Origin: Aquamicrobium zhengzhouense
Lineage (GTDB): Bacteria; Pseudomonadota; Alphaproteobacteria; Rhizobiales; Rhizobiaceae
DNA: 64,000 bases
Reading direction: 5' to 3'
Assembly (NCBI RefSeq): GCF_016124105.1
Contig: NZ_JADGMQ010000005.1
Span: 124,001-188,000 of the forward strand
Shown piece after piece: positions 37,250 through 46,304 of the stretch; the stretch's first letter is position 1, and every line of letters begins with the position of its first letter. Made by a program: the position numbers and the translations under genes. The notes beneath the pieces are model-generated. The model was not told where the DNA came from and did no database searches. It was given only the letters and a program-made list of their open reading frames with translations.

Positions 37250-38689
37250 ATGAATGTCGCAGCATTGCGTTTGGCCCATGATGCCGACGCACATTCGCAT
37301 GACGTCGACATTGCAGCTATCGGCGAACGCGGAAGTCGCCTTGGTGTCGAAATCGCTGATCTCGTCGGGCTGATCGAGGACGTTGGTGCCCTCGGGCGCC
37401 AGCAGATGCAGACCTTGCGCGACGTCGTCCGTTCCGCGCAATCCTCTGGCGAGACCAACGCCCAGCTTGCGGCGTCGATGCAAGAGGTCGGAACATCTGC
37501 ATCGCAGACGCGGTCGCTGCTGGCGAGCAGCGCCGACACGGTGGCCGGGACCCTCGACGGGGCGGTCACAAATATGCGCGCCCTCAGCGATGGCGTGATG
37601 GAATTCTCCGAAACTCTTTCCAAGGTCTCGGAGACCATCAAGCTGGTGCGCGATGTCAGCGCATCGATCAACGAGATCGCGCGAGAGACCCAGCTTGTTG
37701 CGATCAACGCCTCGATCGAGGCTGCGCGGCTGGGTGATGCCGGAAAAGGCTTTGCCGTGATCGGATCTGCCCTGAAGGCGCTGGCCGATCAGGTTGGAAA
37801 CGCGGCCAAGCGAAACGAGGCGAGCCTTGCCGCACTTCAGGACACGCTTGGCGAACTCACCCAAAGTGCGCATTCCAGCGCCCACACGGCAGAAGAGGCA
37901 ATTACCGCATCGGCAAGAGCGACGGAAGCAACGCGCACGATCCAGTCGCTCGTACAGTCCGTCGAGGAGCTGGCAGACAATATCGACCTGATGGCAGAGC
38001 CGGTCCGGCGCAACATCGAAGCCAGCGACGAGGTGCGCGGCCATCTGCGCTCGATGGTCACCGCTGTAAAGGCTTCTGACGCGAAGCTTGCCGCCGCAGA
38101 CGAACGCTCGCATGCGATTCTCGACATTTCCGAGGACTTCATCCTCTTCATCGCCGGCTCAGGCATCGAAACCCCGGATACGCCGCTGATCGAAATCTGC
38201 AAATATCGCGCAGGTGAAGTTTCTGCGCTCTTTGAAGAAGCAATCGACCGGGGCCGCATCAGCATGGCGGATCTTTTCGATGAGGGTTACCGTCCGGTGC
38301 TGGGCACGAACCCTGAGCAATTCCTGGCCCGTTTCACCTCATTCACCGACGCCGTACTGCCCTCGATTCAGGAGCCTGTGCTGCAGATGGACGAGCGGAT
38401 TGCCTTCTGCGCCGCCATCGACCGCAATGGCTATCTGCCGACGCACAATTTGATCTATTCAAAGCCGCAGGGAAATGATCCAGTCTGGAACATGGCCAAT
38501 TGCCGGAACCACCGCATGTTCCGCGACCGCACCGGCCTTGGCGCCGGCCAGAACACCCGCCCGTTCCTGTTGCAGACCTATCGCCGCGACATGGGCGGCG
38601 GCGAGTTCGTTCTGATGAAGGATGTCTCTGCCCCGATCATGGTGAAAGGCCGCCACTGGGGCGGCTTCCGTATCGGTTACAGGGTGTGA
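37250..38689 (+). CDS. Soluble methyl-accepting chemotaxis-type receptor
   Basis: The 479-residue protein has no membrane segment or signal peptide, so it should be cytoplasmic. A coiled-coil signalling domain (about 40-280) contains INEIARETQLVAINASIEAARLGDAGKGFAVIG, a divergent form of the MCP hairpin tip. A C-terminal domain of about 170 residues follows, with NDPVWNMANCRNHRMF, GAGQNTRPFLLQTYRRDMGG and MKDVSAPIMVKGRHWGGFR. This domain occurs at the end of other alphaproteobacterial receptors and looks like a PAS/Cache-type sensor. GGGGGAGAA lies before ATG 37250. No che genes are nearby. The signal sensed is unknown. Confidence 0.87.
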   Translation: MNVAALRLAHDADAHSHDVDIAAIGERGSRLGVEIADLVGLIEDVGALGRQQMQTLRDVVRSAQSSGETNAQLAASMQEVGTSASQTRSLLASSADTVAGTLDGAVTNMRALSDGVMEFSETLSKVSETIKLVRDVSASINEIARETQLVAINASIEAARLGDAGKGFAVIGSALKALADQVGNAAKRNEASLAALQDTLGELTQSAHSSAHTAEEAITASARATEATRTIQSLVQSVEELADNIDLMAEPVRRNIEASDEVRGHLRSMVTAVKASDAKLAAADERSHAILDISEDFILFIAGSGIETPDTPLIEICKYRAGEVSALFEEAIDRGRISMADLFDEGYRPVLGTNPEQFLARFTSFTDAVLPSIQEPVLQMDERIAFCAAIDRNGYLPTHNLIYSKPQGNDPVWNMANCRNHRMFRDRTGLGAGQNTRPFLLQTYRRDMGGGEFVLMKDVSAPIMVKGRHWGGFRIGYRV

Positions 38690-38690
38690 G

Positions 38691-39374
38691 CTAGACGGCG
38701 CGGCCAGCGGCAAGGTCCGCTGCTGTGCGGATCGCCTCGATGTTGCGCGCGTAGCTTTCCTGCGAATTGCCCTTGAAGACGGCCGAGCCGGCAACCAGCA
38801 CGTTGGCGCCGGCAGCTGTCACCAGCGGTGCAGTCTCCGGCGTCACGCCGCCGTCGATCTCGATATCGATCGGGCGGTCGCCGATCATCGCCTTCACGCG
38901 GCGAACCTTTTCGACCACCGACGGAATGAACGCCTGGCCACCAAAGCCCGGATTAACGGTCATCAGAAGGACGAGGTCGAGACGGTCGAGCACGTATTCG
39001 ATCACCGATTCCGACGTCGACGGGTTCAGCGACACGCCCGCCTTCTTGCCAAGCGCCTTGATCGCCTGCAGCGAGCGGTCGAGGTGCGGACCAGCTTCGG
39101 CGTGAACCGTGATGATGTCACAGCCGGCATCCGCAAAGGCGGCAAGGTAGGCGTCGGTCGGCGAGATCATCAGATGGCAATCGAACACCTTGTCGGTGCG
39201 ATTGCGGATCGACTTGATGATCTGCGGCCCGAAGGTGATGTTCGGCACGAAGTGGCCGTCCATGACGTCGAGGTGGATCCAGTCCGCTCCCGCCGCGACG
39301 ACAGTCTCCACCTCATCTCCGAGGCGTGAGAAATCGGCTGAAAGAACGGATGGCGCGATGATGGTACCGGTCAT
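38691..39374 (-). CDS. rpe: Ribulose-phosphate 3-epimerase
   Basis: Rpe interconverts ribulose 5-phosphate and xylulose 5-phosphate. The 227-residue TIM barrel shows [12 protein letters not shown] at the start, the metal and catalytic residues in [27 protein letters not shown] for phosphate binding, and [11 protein letters not shown] with the second catalytic Asp. It converges on the chemoreceptor gene with one base between the stops. gnd, which makes its substrate, is encoded 2.4 kb upstream on the same strand but ends at its own terminator. Confidence 0.96.
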   Translation of the reverse strand: MTGTIIAPSVLSADFSRLGDEVETVVAAGADWIHLDVMDGHFVPNITFGPQIIKSIRNRTDKVFDCHLMISPTDAYLAAFADAGCDIITVHAEAGPHLDRSLQAIKALGKKAGVSLNPSTSESVIEYVLDRLDLVLLMTVNPGFGGQAFIPSVVEKVRRVKAMIGDRPIDIEIDGGVTPETAPLVTAAGANVLVAGSAVFKGNSQESYARNIEAIRTAADLAAGRAV

Positions 39375-39451
39375 GGCGGACAGCTAGCTCCCTTGATCTG
39401 CCGCCCGCCTAGCCTGTGACGCCCTGCTTGTCGAGAGCGCGAGTGACGCAG

Positions 39452-40510
39452 CTATTCGATTCCCATCATCTTGCGCACCGCAGCGCGGTCTGTGCCCGTG
39501 CCCGCGAAATCGTCGAAGGCCTTCTCCGTCACCTGGATCAGATAGCTTTCGATGAAGGGCGCACCTTCCGCCGCGCCCTGCTCGGGATGCTTGAGGCAGC
39601 ATTCCCATTCAAGGACTGCCCAGCGATCATAGCCATACTGCGTCAGTTTGGAGAAGATGCCGCCGAAATCGACCTGTCCGTCACCCAGCGAGCGGAAGCG
39701 TCCCACGCGGTTCGTCCAGCCCTGGTAGCCTGAATAAACGCCCTGTCGGCCGGTCGGATTGAACTCCGCATCCTTCACATGGAAGGCCGAAATACGCTCG
39801 TGATAGATGTCGATGAATTCCAGATAGTCGAGCTGCTGCAGGAGGAAGTGGGAGGGATCGTAATTGATCATGCAGCGCTTGTGTCCGCCGACCGCGTCGA
39901 GGAACATTTCAAACGTCGCGCCGTCAAACACGTCCTCGCCGGGATGAATTTCGAACCCGACATCGCAGCCTGCATCTTCATAGGCATCAAGGATCGGCTT
40001 CCAGCGGCGGCCAAGTTCGGAAAAGGCCTCCTCGACAAGTCCGGCAGGCCGCTGCGGCCAGGGATAAAGATAGGGGAACGCAAGCGATCCCGTGAAGGAG
40101 ACCGAGCCCGGCAGGCCAAGATTGGACGACGCCTTCGCTGCCTTCAGCATCTGGTCGACGGCCCATTCCTGCCGCGCCTTGGGATTGCCGCGAACCTCCT
40201 CAGGCGCAAATCCGTCGAACTGCGCGTCATATGCCGGGTGGACCGCTACCAGCTGCCCCTGAAGATGGGTCGACAGTTCGGTAATGACGACCCCGGCCTC
40301 GGCGCAGATCCCCTTGATTTCATCGCAGTAATCCCTGGAGCTTGCGGCCTTGTCGAGATCGAAGAGACGGGGGGCGCTGGTGGGAATCTGAACCCCTTTA
40401 TAGCCAAGCTCTGCTGCCCAGCGGGTTATGGAAGCAAGCGAATTGAATGGTGCATCGTCTCGGGCGAACTGCGCCAGGAATATTCCGGGCCCCTTGATCT
40501 GCGTCGGCAT
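39452..40510 (-). CDS. Sugar phosphate isomerase/epimerase-like TIM-barrel protein
   Basis: The 352-residue protein belongs to the xylose isomerase-like (AP endonuclease 2) superfamily. Likely metal ligands lie in VGFEIHPGED, MINYDPSHFLLQ and FHVKDAEFN, and a further Glu lies in WAVLEWECCLKH near the end. Relatives act on inositol derivatives and other sugars. It lies 72 bases behind the aldo/keto reductase gene and 77 bases before rpe on the same strand, so a short sugar operon is possible. The substrate cannot be named. No signal peptide is present. Confidence 0.83.
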   Translation of the reverse strand: MPTQIKGPGIFLAQFARDDAPFNSLASITRWAAELGYKGVQIPTSAPRLFDLDKAASSRDYCDEIKGICAEAGVVITELSTHLQGQLVAVHPAYDAQFDGFAPEEVRGNPKARQEWAVDQMLKAAKASSNLGLPGSVSFTGSLAFPYLYPWPQRPAGLVEEAFSELGRRWKPILDAYEDAGCDVGFEIHPGEDVFDGATFEMFLDAVGGHKRCMINYDPSHFLLQQLDYLEFIDIYHERISAFHVKDAEFNPTGRQGVYSGYQGWTNRVGRFRSLGDGQVDFGGIFSKLTQYGYDRWAVLEWECCLKHPEQGAAEGAPFIESYLIQVTEKAFDDFAGTGTDRAAVRKMMGIE

Positions 40511-40582
40511 TGGATTTTCCTTCGAAAGTCGCTGCCAGCCTGCCGGCTGGCCTGTCCTGAAATCGTGCGTGTTCGTGCTTTC

Positions 40583-41629
40583 CTATTTCCGGGCCGGGCC
40601 GCTGCGCTCAGCCGAGGCCGCCCAGATGTTGACGTTCCCGTCGCGCGCATATTTGTCGATCTCGGACAGTTCCTCCGCGCTGAATTCACGATTGGCGAGG
40701 GCTCCAAGGCAGTCCTCGATCTGGCTCGGCCTGCTGGCTCCGATGAGCGCCGATGTCACGCGGCCACCTCTAAGCACCCAGGCGAGAGCCATCTGCGCCA
40801 GCGTCTGCCCGCGATTTCGGGCGATCTCGTTCAGGGCGTGGATATTGGCCAGCGTGTCATCTGCCAAGAATTCCGGCCTCAGCGACTTGCCCTTTGCAGC
40901 CCGCGCATCTTCCGGCACGCCCTTCAGATATTTGTCGGTTAGCATGCCTTGGGCGAGCGGCGAGAAAACGATCGACCCGACCCCGAGATCATCGAGCGTA
41001 TCGAGAAGCCCGTCTTCCTCGACCCAGCGATTGATCATCGAATAGGATGGCTGATGGATCAGGCAGGGCGTGCCAAGCTCCTTGAGGATCGCGACTGCCT
41101 CGCGGGTTCGCTTCGAATTGTAGGAGGACAAACCCACATAAAGCGCCTTGCCGGAGCGCACCGCCTGATCAAGCGCCATCATTGTTTCTTCAAGCGGCGT
41201 TTCCGGGTCGAAACGATGCGAATAGAAGATGTCGACATAGTCGAGCCCCATGCGCTTGAGGCTCTGATCGAGCGAGGCGAGGAGATATTTGCGGCTGCCC
41301 CACTCGCCATAGGGTCCGGGCCACATATTGTAGCCGGCCTTGGTCGAGATGATCATCTCATCCCGATATCCGCGAAAGTCGGTGCGCAAGATCTGGCCGA
41401 ATGCAAGTTCCGCAGATCCGGGCGGCGGACCATAATTGTTGGCAAGGTCGAAATGGGTGATCCCGAGATCGAATGCCTTGCGGCACAGGGCCCTCTTGGT
41501 CTCATGCGCCGCGTCATCGCCGAAATTGTGCCACAGGCCAAGCGAGATAGCAGGCAGCTTCAGGCCAGAGCGACCGCACCTGTTATAGGTCATCGTGTCG
41601 TAGCGCGTGGCGGCAGGCATGTAGGACAT
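40583..41629 (-). CDS. Aldo/keto reductase, YghZ-like
   Basis: The 348-residue NADPH-dependent reductase has the four catalytic residues of the superfamily. They are Asp and Tyr in FDLANNYGPPPGSAE, Lys in IISTKAGYNMWPGPYG and His in VDIFYSHRFDPETP. The long loop and the length place it with E. coli YghZ, an L-glyceraldehyde 3-phosphate and methylglyoxal reductase. The ATG at 41629 is chosen because GGGGAGGGGAG lies just upstream; the ATG at 41647 is part of that ribosome site. The isomerase-like gene follows. Confidence 0.9.
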   Translation of the reverse strand: MSYMPAATRYDTMTYNRCGRSGLKLPAISLGLWHNFGDDAAHETKRALCRKAFDLGITHFDLANNYGPPPGSAELAFGQILRTDFRGYRDEMIISTKAGYNMWPGPYGEWGSRKYLLASLDQSLKRMGLDYVDIFYSHRFDPETPLEETMMALDQAVRSGKALYVGLSSYNSKRTREAVAILKELGTPCLIHQPSYSMINRWVEEDGLLDTLDDLGVGSIVFSPLAQGMLTDKYLKGVPEDARAAKGKSLRPEFLADDTLANIHALNEIARNRGQTLAQMALAWVLRGGRVTSALIGASRPSQIEDCLGALANREFSAEELSEIDKYARDGNVNIWAASAERSGPARK

Positions 41630-41725
41630 CAATTCTCCCCTCCCCATAGACGATGCGTAGTCGTAGCCGGTTCTTTCGAACCAGCATAGTCTTTCACATC
41701 TTCAGGAAAAGCCGCAAACAACCTG

Positions 41726-41759
41726 AAAAAAGAAAGGCACGCGTTCGACTGCGTGCCTT
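41726..41759 (-). terminator. Rho-independent terminator of gnd
   Basis: On the minus strand AAGGCACGC and GCGTGCCTT pair over nine bases around an eight-base loop, followed by TCTTTTTT. It lies about 30 bases after the gnd stop. A second inverted repeat, TTCAGG/CCTGAA, lies at 41701-41727. Confidence 0.92.
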
Positions 41760-41789
41760 CACCTTCTCGATTACAAGCTACAGCCGTTC

Positions 41790-43220
41790 TCAGGCAGAAG
41801 CCGCACCCGACCCCCAGGGGCCGTGATGTTCTCCACCCTCATCGATCCGCTCAAAGCCGTGCGCGCCGAAATAGTCACGCTGTGCCTGAATGAGGTTTGC
41901 CGTGCTGCGCGCCTGACGGAACGCATCGAAATAACCGAGCGCTGCCGACAATGCCGGAACCGGCAGGCCAGCAAGCGCGGCCTGCGCGACGACGCGGCGA
42001 AGCGCTGGATGCGCCTCTTCCATCATTGATACGAAATCGTTGATGAGCAGCAGGTTCTCCGCATCCGGATCCGCCTCGAACGAACGCGCGAGCGTTCCAA
42101 GGAACTGCGAGCGGATGATGCAGCCTGCGCGCCAGATACGCGCAATGGTCGGCATTGGCAGGTTCCACTGGAACTCGTCCGACGCCTGGTCCATCACGGC
42201 AAACCCTTGCGCGTAAGCCGCGATCTTGCCCGCGAAAAGCGCCAGTTCGAGGTCCTGGATCACCGAAGCATCGGGCTTGGTGTTCGTCGGTGCCGGTGCG
42301 CTGCCATAGGTTTTCGATGCAAGGAGGCGCAGCTCGCGGTCTGCCGAAATGCTGCGTGCAGCGACGGCCGATTCAATCGCGGTCGCCGGAACGCCCATCA
42401 TCTGGGCCTCGATCGCCGACCAGCGCCCGGTGCCCTTTTGACCTGCTCGGTCGAGGATCCGGTCAACGATCGGATCACCGGACATCGGATCGTCAGCCTC
42501 GAGAACCGCGGCTGTGATCTCGACCAGATATGAGTTCAGGCGGCCCTCGTTCCACTTGGCGAAAATGCCGCCAATATCCTTGGCGCCCATGCCGAAGCCG
42601 TCTCGCAGGATGCCGTAGATCTCGGCAATCATCTGCATATCGGCATATTCGATACCGTTGTGAATGGTCTTCACGAAGTGACCAGCGCCGCCATGGCCAA
42701 GCCAGGCGCAGCACGGCTCTCCTTCAAATTTTGCCGCAATCGACTTCAGAACGCTTTCGACACGCTCATAGGCCTGCTTCTCGCCACCCACCATGATGGA
42801 CGGTCCGTGGCGCGCGCCCTCTTCACCGCCCGATACGCCCATGCCGATGAAGGTCAGGCCGGAATTTTCCAGTTCGTCAAAACGGCGGATGGTGTCGCGG
42901 AAATTTGCATTGCCGGCGTCGATGATGATGTCGCCAGCGGAGAGGAAATCACGCAGTCCTTCGATCTGCTCGTCAACGGCCTTGCCGGCCTGGACCATCA
43001 GGATGATCGGACGCGGCGGCTTAATCTGCGCGACAAATTCTTCCAGGGTTGCGCACGGAACGACGTTCTCACGCAGGTCGCCGGCGTTTTCGAAGAAGGT
43101 ACCAGTCCGCGAAGCTGTCCGGTTGAACACCGCGACAGGGTAGCCCTTCTCCGCGATATTGAGAGCGAGATTGGCGCCCATCACGCCCAGGCCGATCAGG
43201 CCGATTTCAGCTTTGGACAT
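41790..43220 (-). CDS. gnd: 6-phosphogluconate dehydrogenase (decarboxylating)
   Basis: Gnd converts 6-phosphogluconate to ribulose 5-phosphate with NADPH formation. The 476-residue form matches the long, dimeric family. It has the cofactor loop GLIGLGVMGANLALNIA and the substrate/catalytic segment GHGGAGHFVKTIHNGIEYAD with the active Lys and Asn. The C-terminal RAGCIIRSQFL and Gly/Ala-rich tail are also present. The ATG at 43220 is six bases after GGAGAG; a GTG and an ATG upstream overlap that box. A strong terminator makes it a single-gene unit. Confidence 0.96.
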   Translation of the reverse strand: MSKAEIGLIGLGVMGANLALNIAEKGYPVAVFNRTASRTGTFFENAGDLRENVVPCATLEEFVAQIKPPRPIILMVQAGKAVDEQIEGLRDFLSAGDIIIDAGNANFRDTIRRFDELENSGLTFIGMGVSGGEEGARHGPSIMVGGEKQAYERVESVLKSIAAKFEGEPCCAWLGHGGAGHFVKTIHNGIEYADMQMIAEIYGILRDGFGMGAKDIGGIFAKWNEGRLNSYLVEITAAVLEADDPMSGDPIVDRILDRAGQKGTGRWSAIEAQMMGVPATAIESAVAARSISADRELRLLASKTYGSAPAPTNTKPDASVIQDLELALFAGKIAAYAQGFAVMDQASDEFQWNLPMPTIARIWRAGCIIRSQFLGTLARSFEADPDAENLLLINDFVSMMEEAHPALRRVVAQAALAGLPVPALSAALGYFDAFRQARSTANLIQAQRDYFGAHGFERIDEGGEHHGPWGSGAASA

Positions 43221-43429
43221 CGCCATCTCTCCATAAGACACTGCCAGCTTATCATGTGAATTGGTTTGCTACCGTCAACCGCCGCAACTGCATGGCAGCC
43301 ATGCCACAACTTTCCGCGGGCGACCCAGCGTCCTTCGCATGTAAATTAACGCGCGTTCAACCTATCAGTTTCATATATGCCCGCGCTTGGGGCGACGAAG
43401 ATCCGCTCGGCCGGGGTGGCGCGAAAAAC

Positions 43430-45520
43430 ATGATGACAGTCCTATATTGCATCAGGGACGACCATAACATCGTCCTGGTGTTGCTGGCGGCCGCAGTATG
43501 CGTGGGAGGCACGATTACGATCAAGCGCCTGCTCACCGACGCTACACGAACATGCGGGATGCAGAAGGCGGCTTGGCTGTTCATTGCTGCCGTAGCGGCT
43601 GGCGCATCCATCTGGTGCACGCATTTCATCGCCATGCTCGGCTACGAACCCGGGGCGCCGGTATCGTTCGACCCGGTCATGACGGTGATCTCGTTGCTGG
43701 TTGCTGTCGGAGGCTGCGGTGTCGGCTTCACCGTTGCCACCAGCGGCAAGACGCGGCTGTCACCGGCGCTCGGCGGAGCATTCGTCGGCTTGTCCATCGC
43801 CGCGATGCACTATACCGGCATGATCGCATATCGCATTCAGGGCATCCTGACATGGGATATGAACTACCTTTACGCGTCGATCGTCCTCGCGACGGTTTTC
43901 TCGGCGCTCGCGCTGCATATTTTCATGCGCCCTCCCCTGCCGCGCGCACGTCTGGCAGCAACCGGATCGCTGGTTCTGGCGATCGTCAGCCTGCACTTTA
44001 CCGGCATGGCTGCATTTCGCGTCGAGCCAATGCTGATCGACGGATCCTTCTCTGATCCTGCAGCCCTGCGGGCACTTGCAATTGCGATTGCCGGTGTGAG
44101 CATCATCATTGTCGGCTCGGCCCTTGCCAGCCACCTCATCGACGGAAGCGTGCGGGCGGAATCCATCGAGCGGCTGCGCGAAATGGCGTTGACCGACAGC
44201 CTCACCAGCCTGCCGAACCGCGTCAGCTTCAACGATCGGATCGATCATGAAATCGAGCTGGCAAATGAATCAGGCGGGAAACTCGCGCTGATCTGCATTG
44301 ACCTTGACCGTTTCAAGGAGATCAACGACTTGAGGGGTCATGCGGCCGGCGATCTCGTCCTGCAGACAATCGGCCAGAGGATGCGTGACCGGCTTCAGGG
44401 ACATGATTTCATCGCCCGGCTGGGAGGTGACGAATTCGCCGCGCTTCATCGCTACAAAAGCAAGACAGGCCTCTCCGATTTTCTTGCCAAGATCGAAGCT
44501 GCAGTCAATGAGCCCATCCAGATTGACGAGACCGAGTTCTCGCCGGGCGCAAGCATCGGTGTCGCGCTCTTGCCAGACGACGCGATCTCCAAGGAAGCCC
44601 TGATCAACAATGCGGATCTGGCGATGTATCGCGCCAAGGCCGATCTGGTCCATTCGATCTGCTTCTACGAACAGTCAATGGACGAGACGGTTCGTGCGCG
44701 CCGGACGCTGACGGCAGACCTCAAGGAGGCCATCGAGAAGGATCAGCTCGACATCCACTATCAGGTGCAGACATCGGTCGCGACGGGCGAAATTCGCGGA
44801 TTTGAGGCTTTGCTTCGCTGGAAGCACCCGGAGCGTGGACATATCTCGCCAATGGAGTTCATCCCGCTGGCAGAAGAAAGCGGCCTGATCCTTCCGCTCG
44901 GTGAATGGGTTCTGCGAACAGCTTGCTCGCGGGCGGCCAACTGGCAGCCGGCCTACAAGGTGTCGATCAACATCTCGCCGGTGCAGTTCGTTCATGCAGA
45001 TTTACCGCGCTTGATCGATGAAATCCTCAAGGAGACCGGCCTGCAACCAGCGCGGCTTGAGCTTGAGCTGACCGAATCCACGATCTTCGCAGACAAGGAG
45101 CGCTCCTTCGCCATGTTGCGGCAGATCAAGGAACTTGGTGTCAGCATCGCGCTCGATGATTTCGGGACCGGCTATTCCTCCCTCGAAACGCTGCGCTCCT
45201 TTCCCTTCGACAAGATCAAGCTCGATCGTTCTTTCATGGGAGAGGCAGAGACCAGCCCCCAGGCGAAGGCGATCATCCGTGCCGTGCTCGCGCTCGGCAA
45301 AAGCCTTGAGATCCCCGTCCTCGCTGAAGGCATCGAGACGCAGGGGCAATTGTCGCTTCTCAGCGCTGAAGGGTGTGACGAAGCGCAGGGCTATCTGCTG
45401 GGCCGCCCGGTCCCGTTGTTCAACATCATCGAATCCGGCCAGGTTAAACTCGCGACCATCGCACTGCCCGATGCAATTGCGTGTCCCAACGGCATCAAGG
45501 GCGGGCAGGCGGTCGCCTGA
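43430..45520 (+). CDS. MHYT-GGDEF-EAL cyclic-di-GMP turnover protein
   Basis: The 696-residue membrane protein starts with an MHYT sensor of about seven helices (1-235). It has the repeats THFIAML, MHYTGM and LHFTGM, thought to bind copper and sense O2, CO or NO. A GGDEF domain (about 250-420) has an intact RLGGDEF site. The residue that would be the Arg of the inhibitory R-x-x-D site is Gln, so product inhibition is probably absent. An EAL domain (about 430-680) has intact FEALLRW and DDFGTGYSS motifs. It may make and break c-di-GMP. It is divergent from gnd. The start at 43430 or 43433 fits the MHYT family; a longer frame lacks support. Confidence 0.92.
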   Translation: MMTVLYCIRDDHNIVLVLLAAAVCVGGTITIKRLLTDATRTCGMQKAAWLFIAAVAAGASIWCTHFIAMLGYEPGAPVSFDPVMTVISLLVAVGGCGVGFTVATSGKTRLSPALGGAFVGLSIAAMHYTGMIAYRIQGILTWDMNYLYASIVLATVFSALALHIFMRPPLPRARLAATGSLVLAIVSLHFTGMAAFRVEPMLIDGSFSDPAALRALAIAIAGVSIIIVGSALASHLIDGSVRAESIERLREMALTDSLTSLPNRVSFNDRIDHEIELANESGGKLALICIDLDRFKEINDLRGHAAGDLVLQTIGQRMRDRLQGHDFIARLGGDEFAALHRYKSKTGLSDFLAKIEAAVNEPIQIDETEFSPGASIGVALLPDDAISKEALINNADLAMYRAKADLVHSICFYEQSMDETVRARRTLTADLKEAIEKDQLDIHYQVQTSVATGEIRGFEALLRWKHPERGHISPMEFIPLAEESGLILPLGEWVLRTACSRAANWQPAYKVSINISPVQFVHADLPRLIDEILKETGLQPARLELELTESTIFADKERSFAMLRQIKELGVSIALDDFGTGYSSLETLRSFPFDKIKLDRSFMGEAETSPQAKAIIRAVLALGKSLEIPVLAEGIETQGQLSLLSAEGCDEAQGYLLGRPVPLFNIIESGQVKLATIALPDAIACPNGIKGGQAVA

Positions 45521-45524
45521 CACG

Positions 45525-45956
45525 CTATTTCTTGCGCCGTCGCCGCCCGTAAAGCTCAAGGCGATGGTGCACGATGTCATAACCGAGCGCACGGGCGATT
45601 TCCTGCTGCAGCTCTTCGATGCGCTCGGAGTGAAACTCGATCACGTCGCCGGTCTCGATATCGATCAGGTGATCGTGATGCTCACCGATTGCCGGCTCGA
45701 AGCGTGACGGCCCGCCTTCAAAGGCGTGGCGGTGGATGGCGCCAATCCCTTCCAGCAGCTTCATCGTCCGGTAGACCGTCGATAGCGAAATGCTCGGATC
45801 CAGAGCGACCGCCCGCTTGAAAATCTCCATCGCATCCGGGTGATCTTCCGCATCTGTGAGGATGCCAAGGATAACCCGCCGCGGACGCGTAATACGCACA
45901 CCCGCTTCGCGCAGTGCCGTCTCATAATCCGGCTTCTGAATCACAGTCTCAGTCAT
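45525..45956 (-). CDS. mur: Fur-family manganese uptake regulator (Mur)
   Basis: The 143-residue regulator has the Fur winged helix (residues 12-85, [12 protein letters not shown] and [20 protein letters not shown]). The metal-binding C-terminal half includes [18 protein letters not shown]. In most rhizobia this Fur-like protein responds to manganese and represses sitABCD (Mur), while Irr and RirA handle iron. The gene is divergent from sitABCD, and a Mur-box-like palindrome lies in the spacer. Irr, its relative, is encoded at 13090. Naming it mur rather than fur rests on this context. Confidence 0.88.
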   Translation of the reverse strand: MTETVIQKPDYETALREAGVRITRPRRVILGILTDAEDHPDAMEIFKRAVALDPSISLSTVYRTMKLLEGIGAIHRHAFEGGPSRFEPAIGEHHDHLIDIETGDVIEFHSERIEELQQEIARALGYDIVHHRLELYGRRRRKK

Positions 45957-46171
45957 CGCGCGACTATGCGACAGCGGTGCCCGCGATGCAAAGCGGCCAT
46001 GAAAGATGCGCCCAGCTTTCCATCAGCTTGCCCCGCAACCTTCGAGAAATGAGTTCCTCTGCGGGCGGCGTCCGGACCTTACCGACCTTCCTGTCAAAAC
46101 TTCAGCTCTTTGCGCGGGATTGCCACCAGCCAAAATCGCGACCGTCGCCCGTGCGGACAGCCACTGCCTCC

Positions 46172-46199
46172 TGACCTCTGACCTCTGACCTCTGACCTC
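46172..46199. repeat. Heptanucleotide tandem repeat, four copies
   Basis: TGACCTC is repeated four times without a mismatch or gap in the spacer between mur and sitA. It ends 24 bases before the Mur box. Seven is not a multiple of the helical turn, so changes in copy number would rotate any upstream site relative to the promoter. The remaining mur-sitA spacer (45957-46171) shows no gene. Confidence 0.85.
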
Positions 46200-46223
46200 G
46201 TCGGATGAAAAACACCGCTCTAG

Positions 46224-46240
46224 TTGCAAACGATTTGCAA
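46224..46240 (+). promoter_or_regulatory. Mur box upstream of sitA
   Basis: TTGCAAA and TTTGCAA form a perfect seven-base inverted repeat around CGA. It is close to the Mur-responsive sequences described before rhizobial sit operons. It ends five bases before the -35 element, a position where bound repressor would block RNA polymerase. Confidence 0.82.
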
Positions 46241-46245
46241 TTGCA

Positions 46246-46274
46246 TTGACAGCTTGCGTGACCTCCCCTACGTT
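46246..46274 (+). promoter_or_regulatory. Promoter of sitABCD
   Basis: A perfect TTGACA at 46246-46251 is followed after 17 bases by TACGTT at 46269-46274. The -10 is weak (TA....T). Transcription would start near 46281, about 24 bases before the sitA ATG. Confidence 0.65.
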
Positions 46275-46304
46275 AGGCACGCAATCTTCCATTCCGGAGT
46301 ACAA

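Noticed and set aside
46172-46199. Short CRISPR-like array
   Set aside because: The seven-base units are contiguous with no spacers, so it is a simple tandem repeat.
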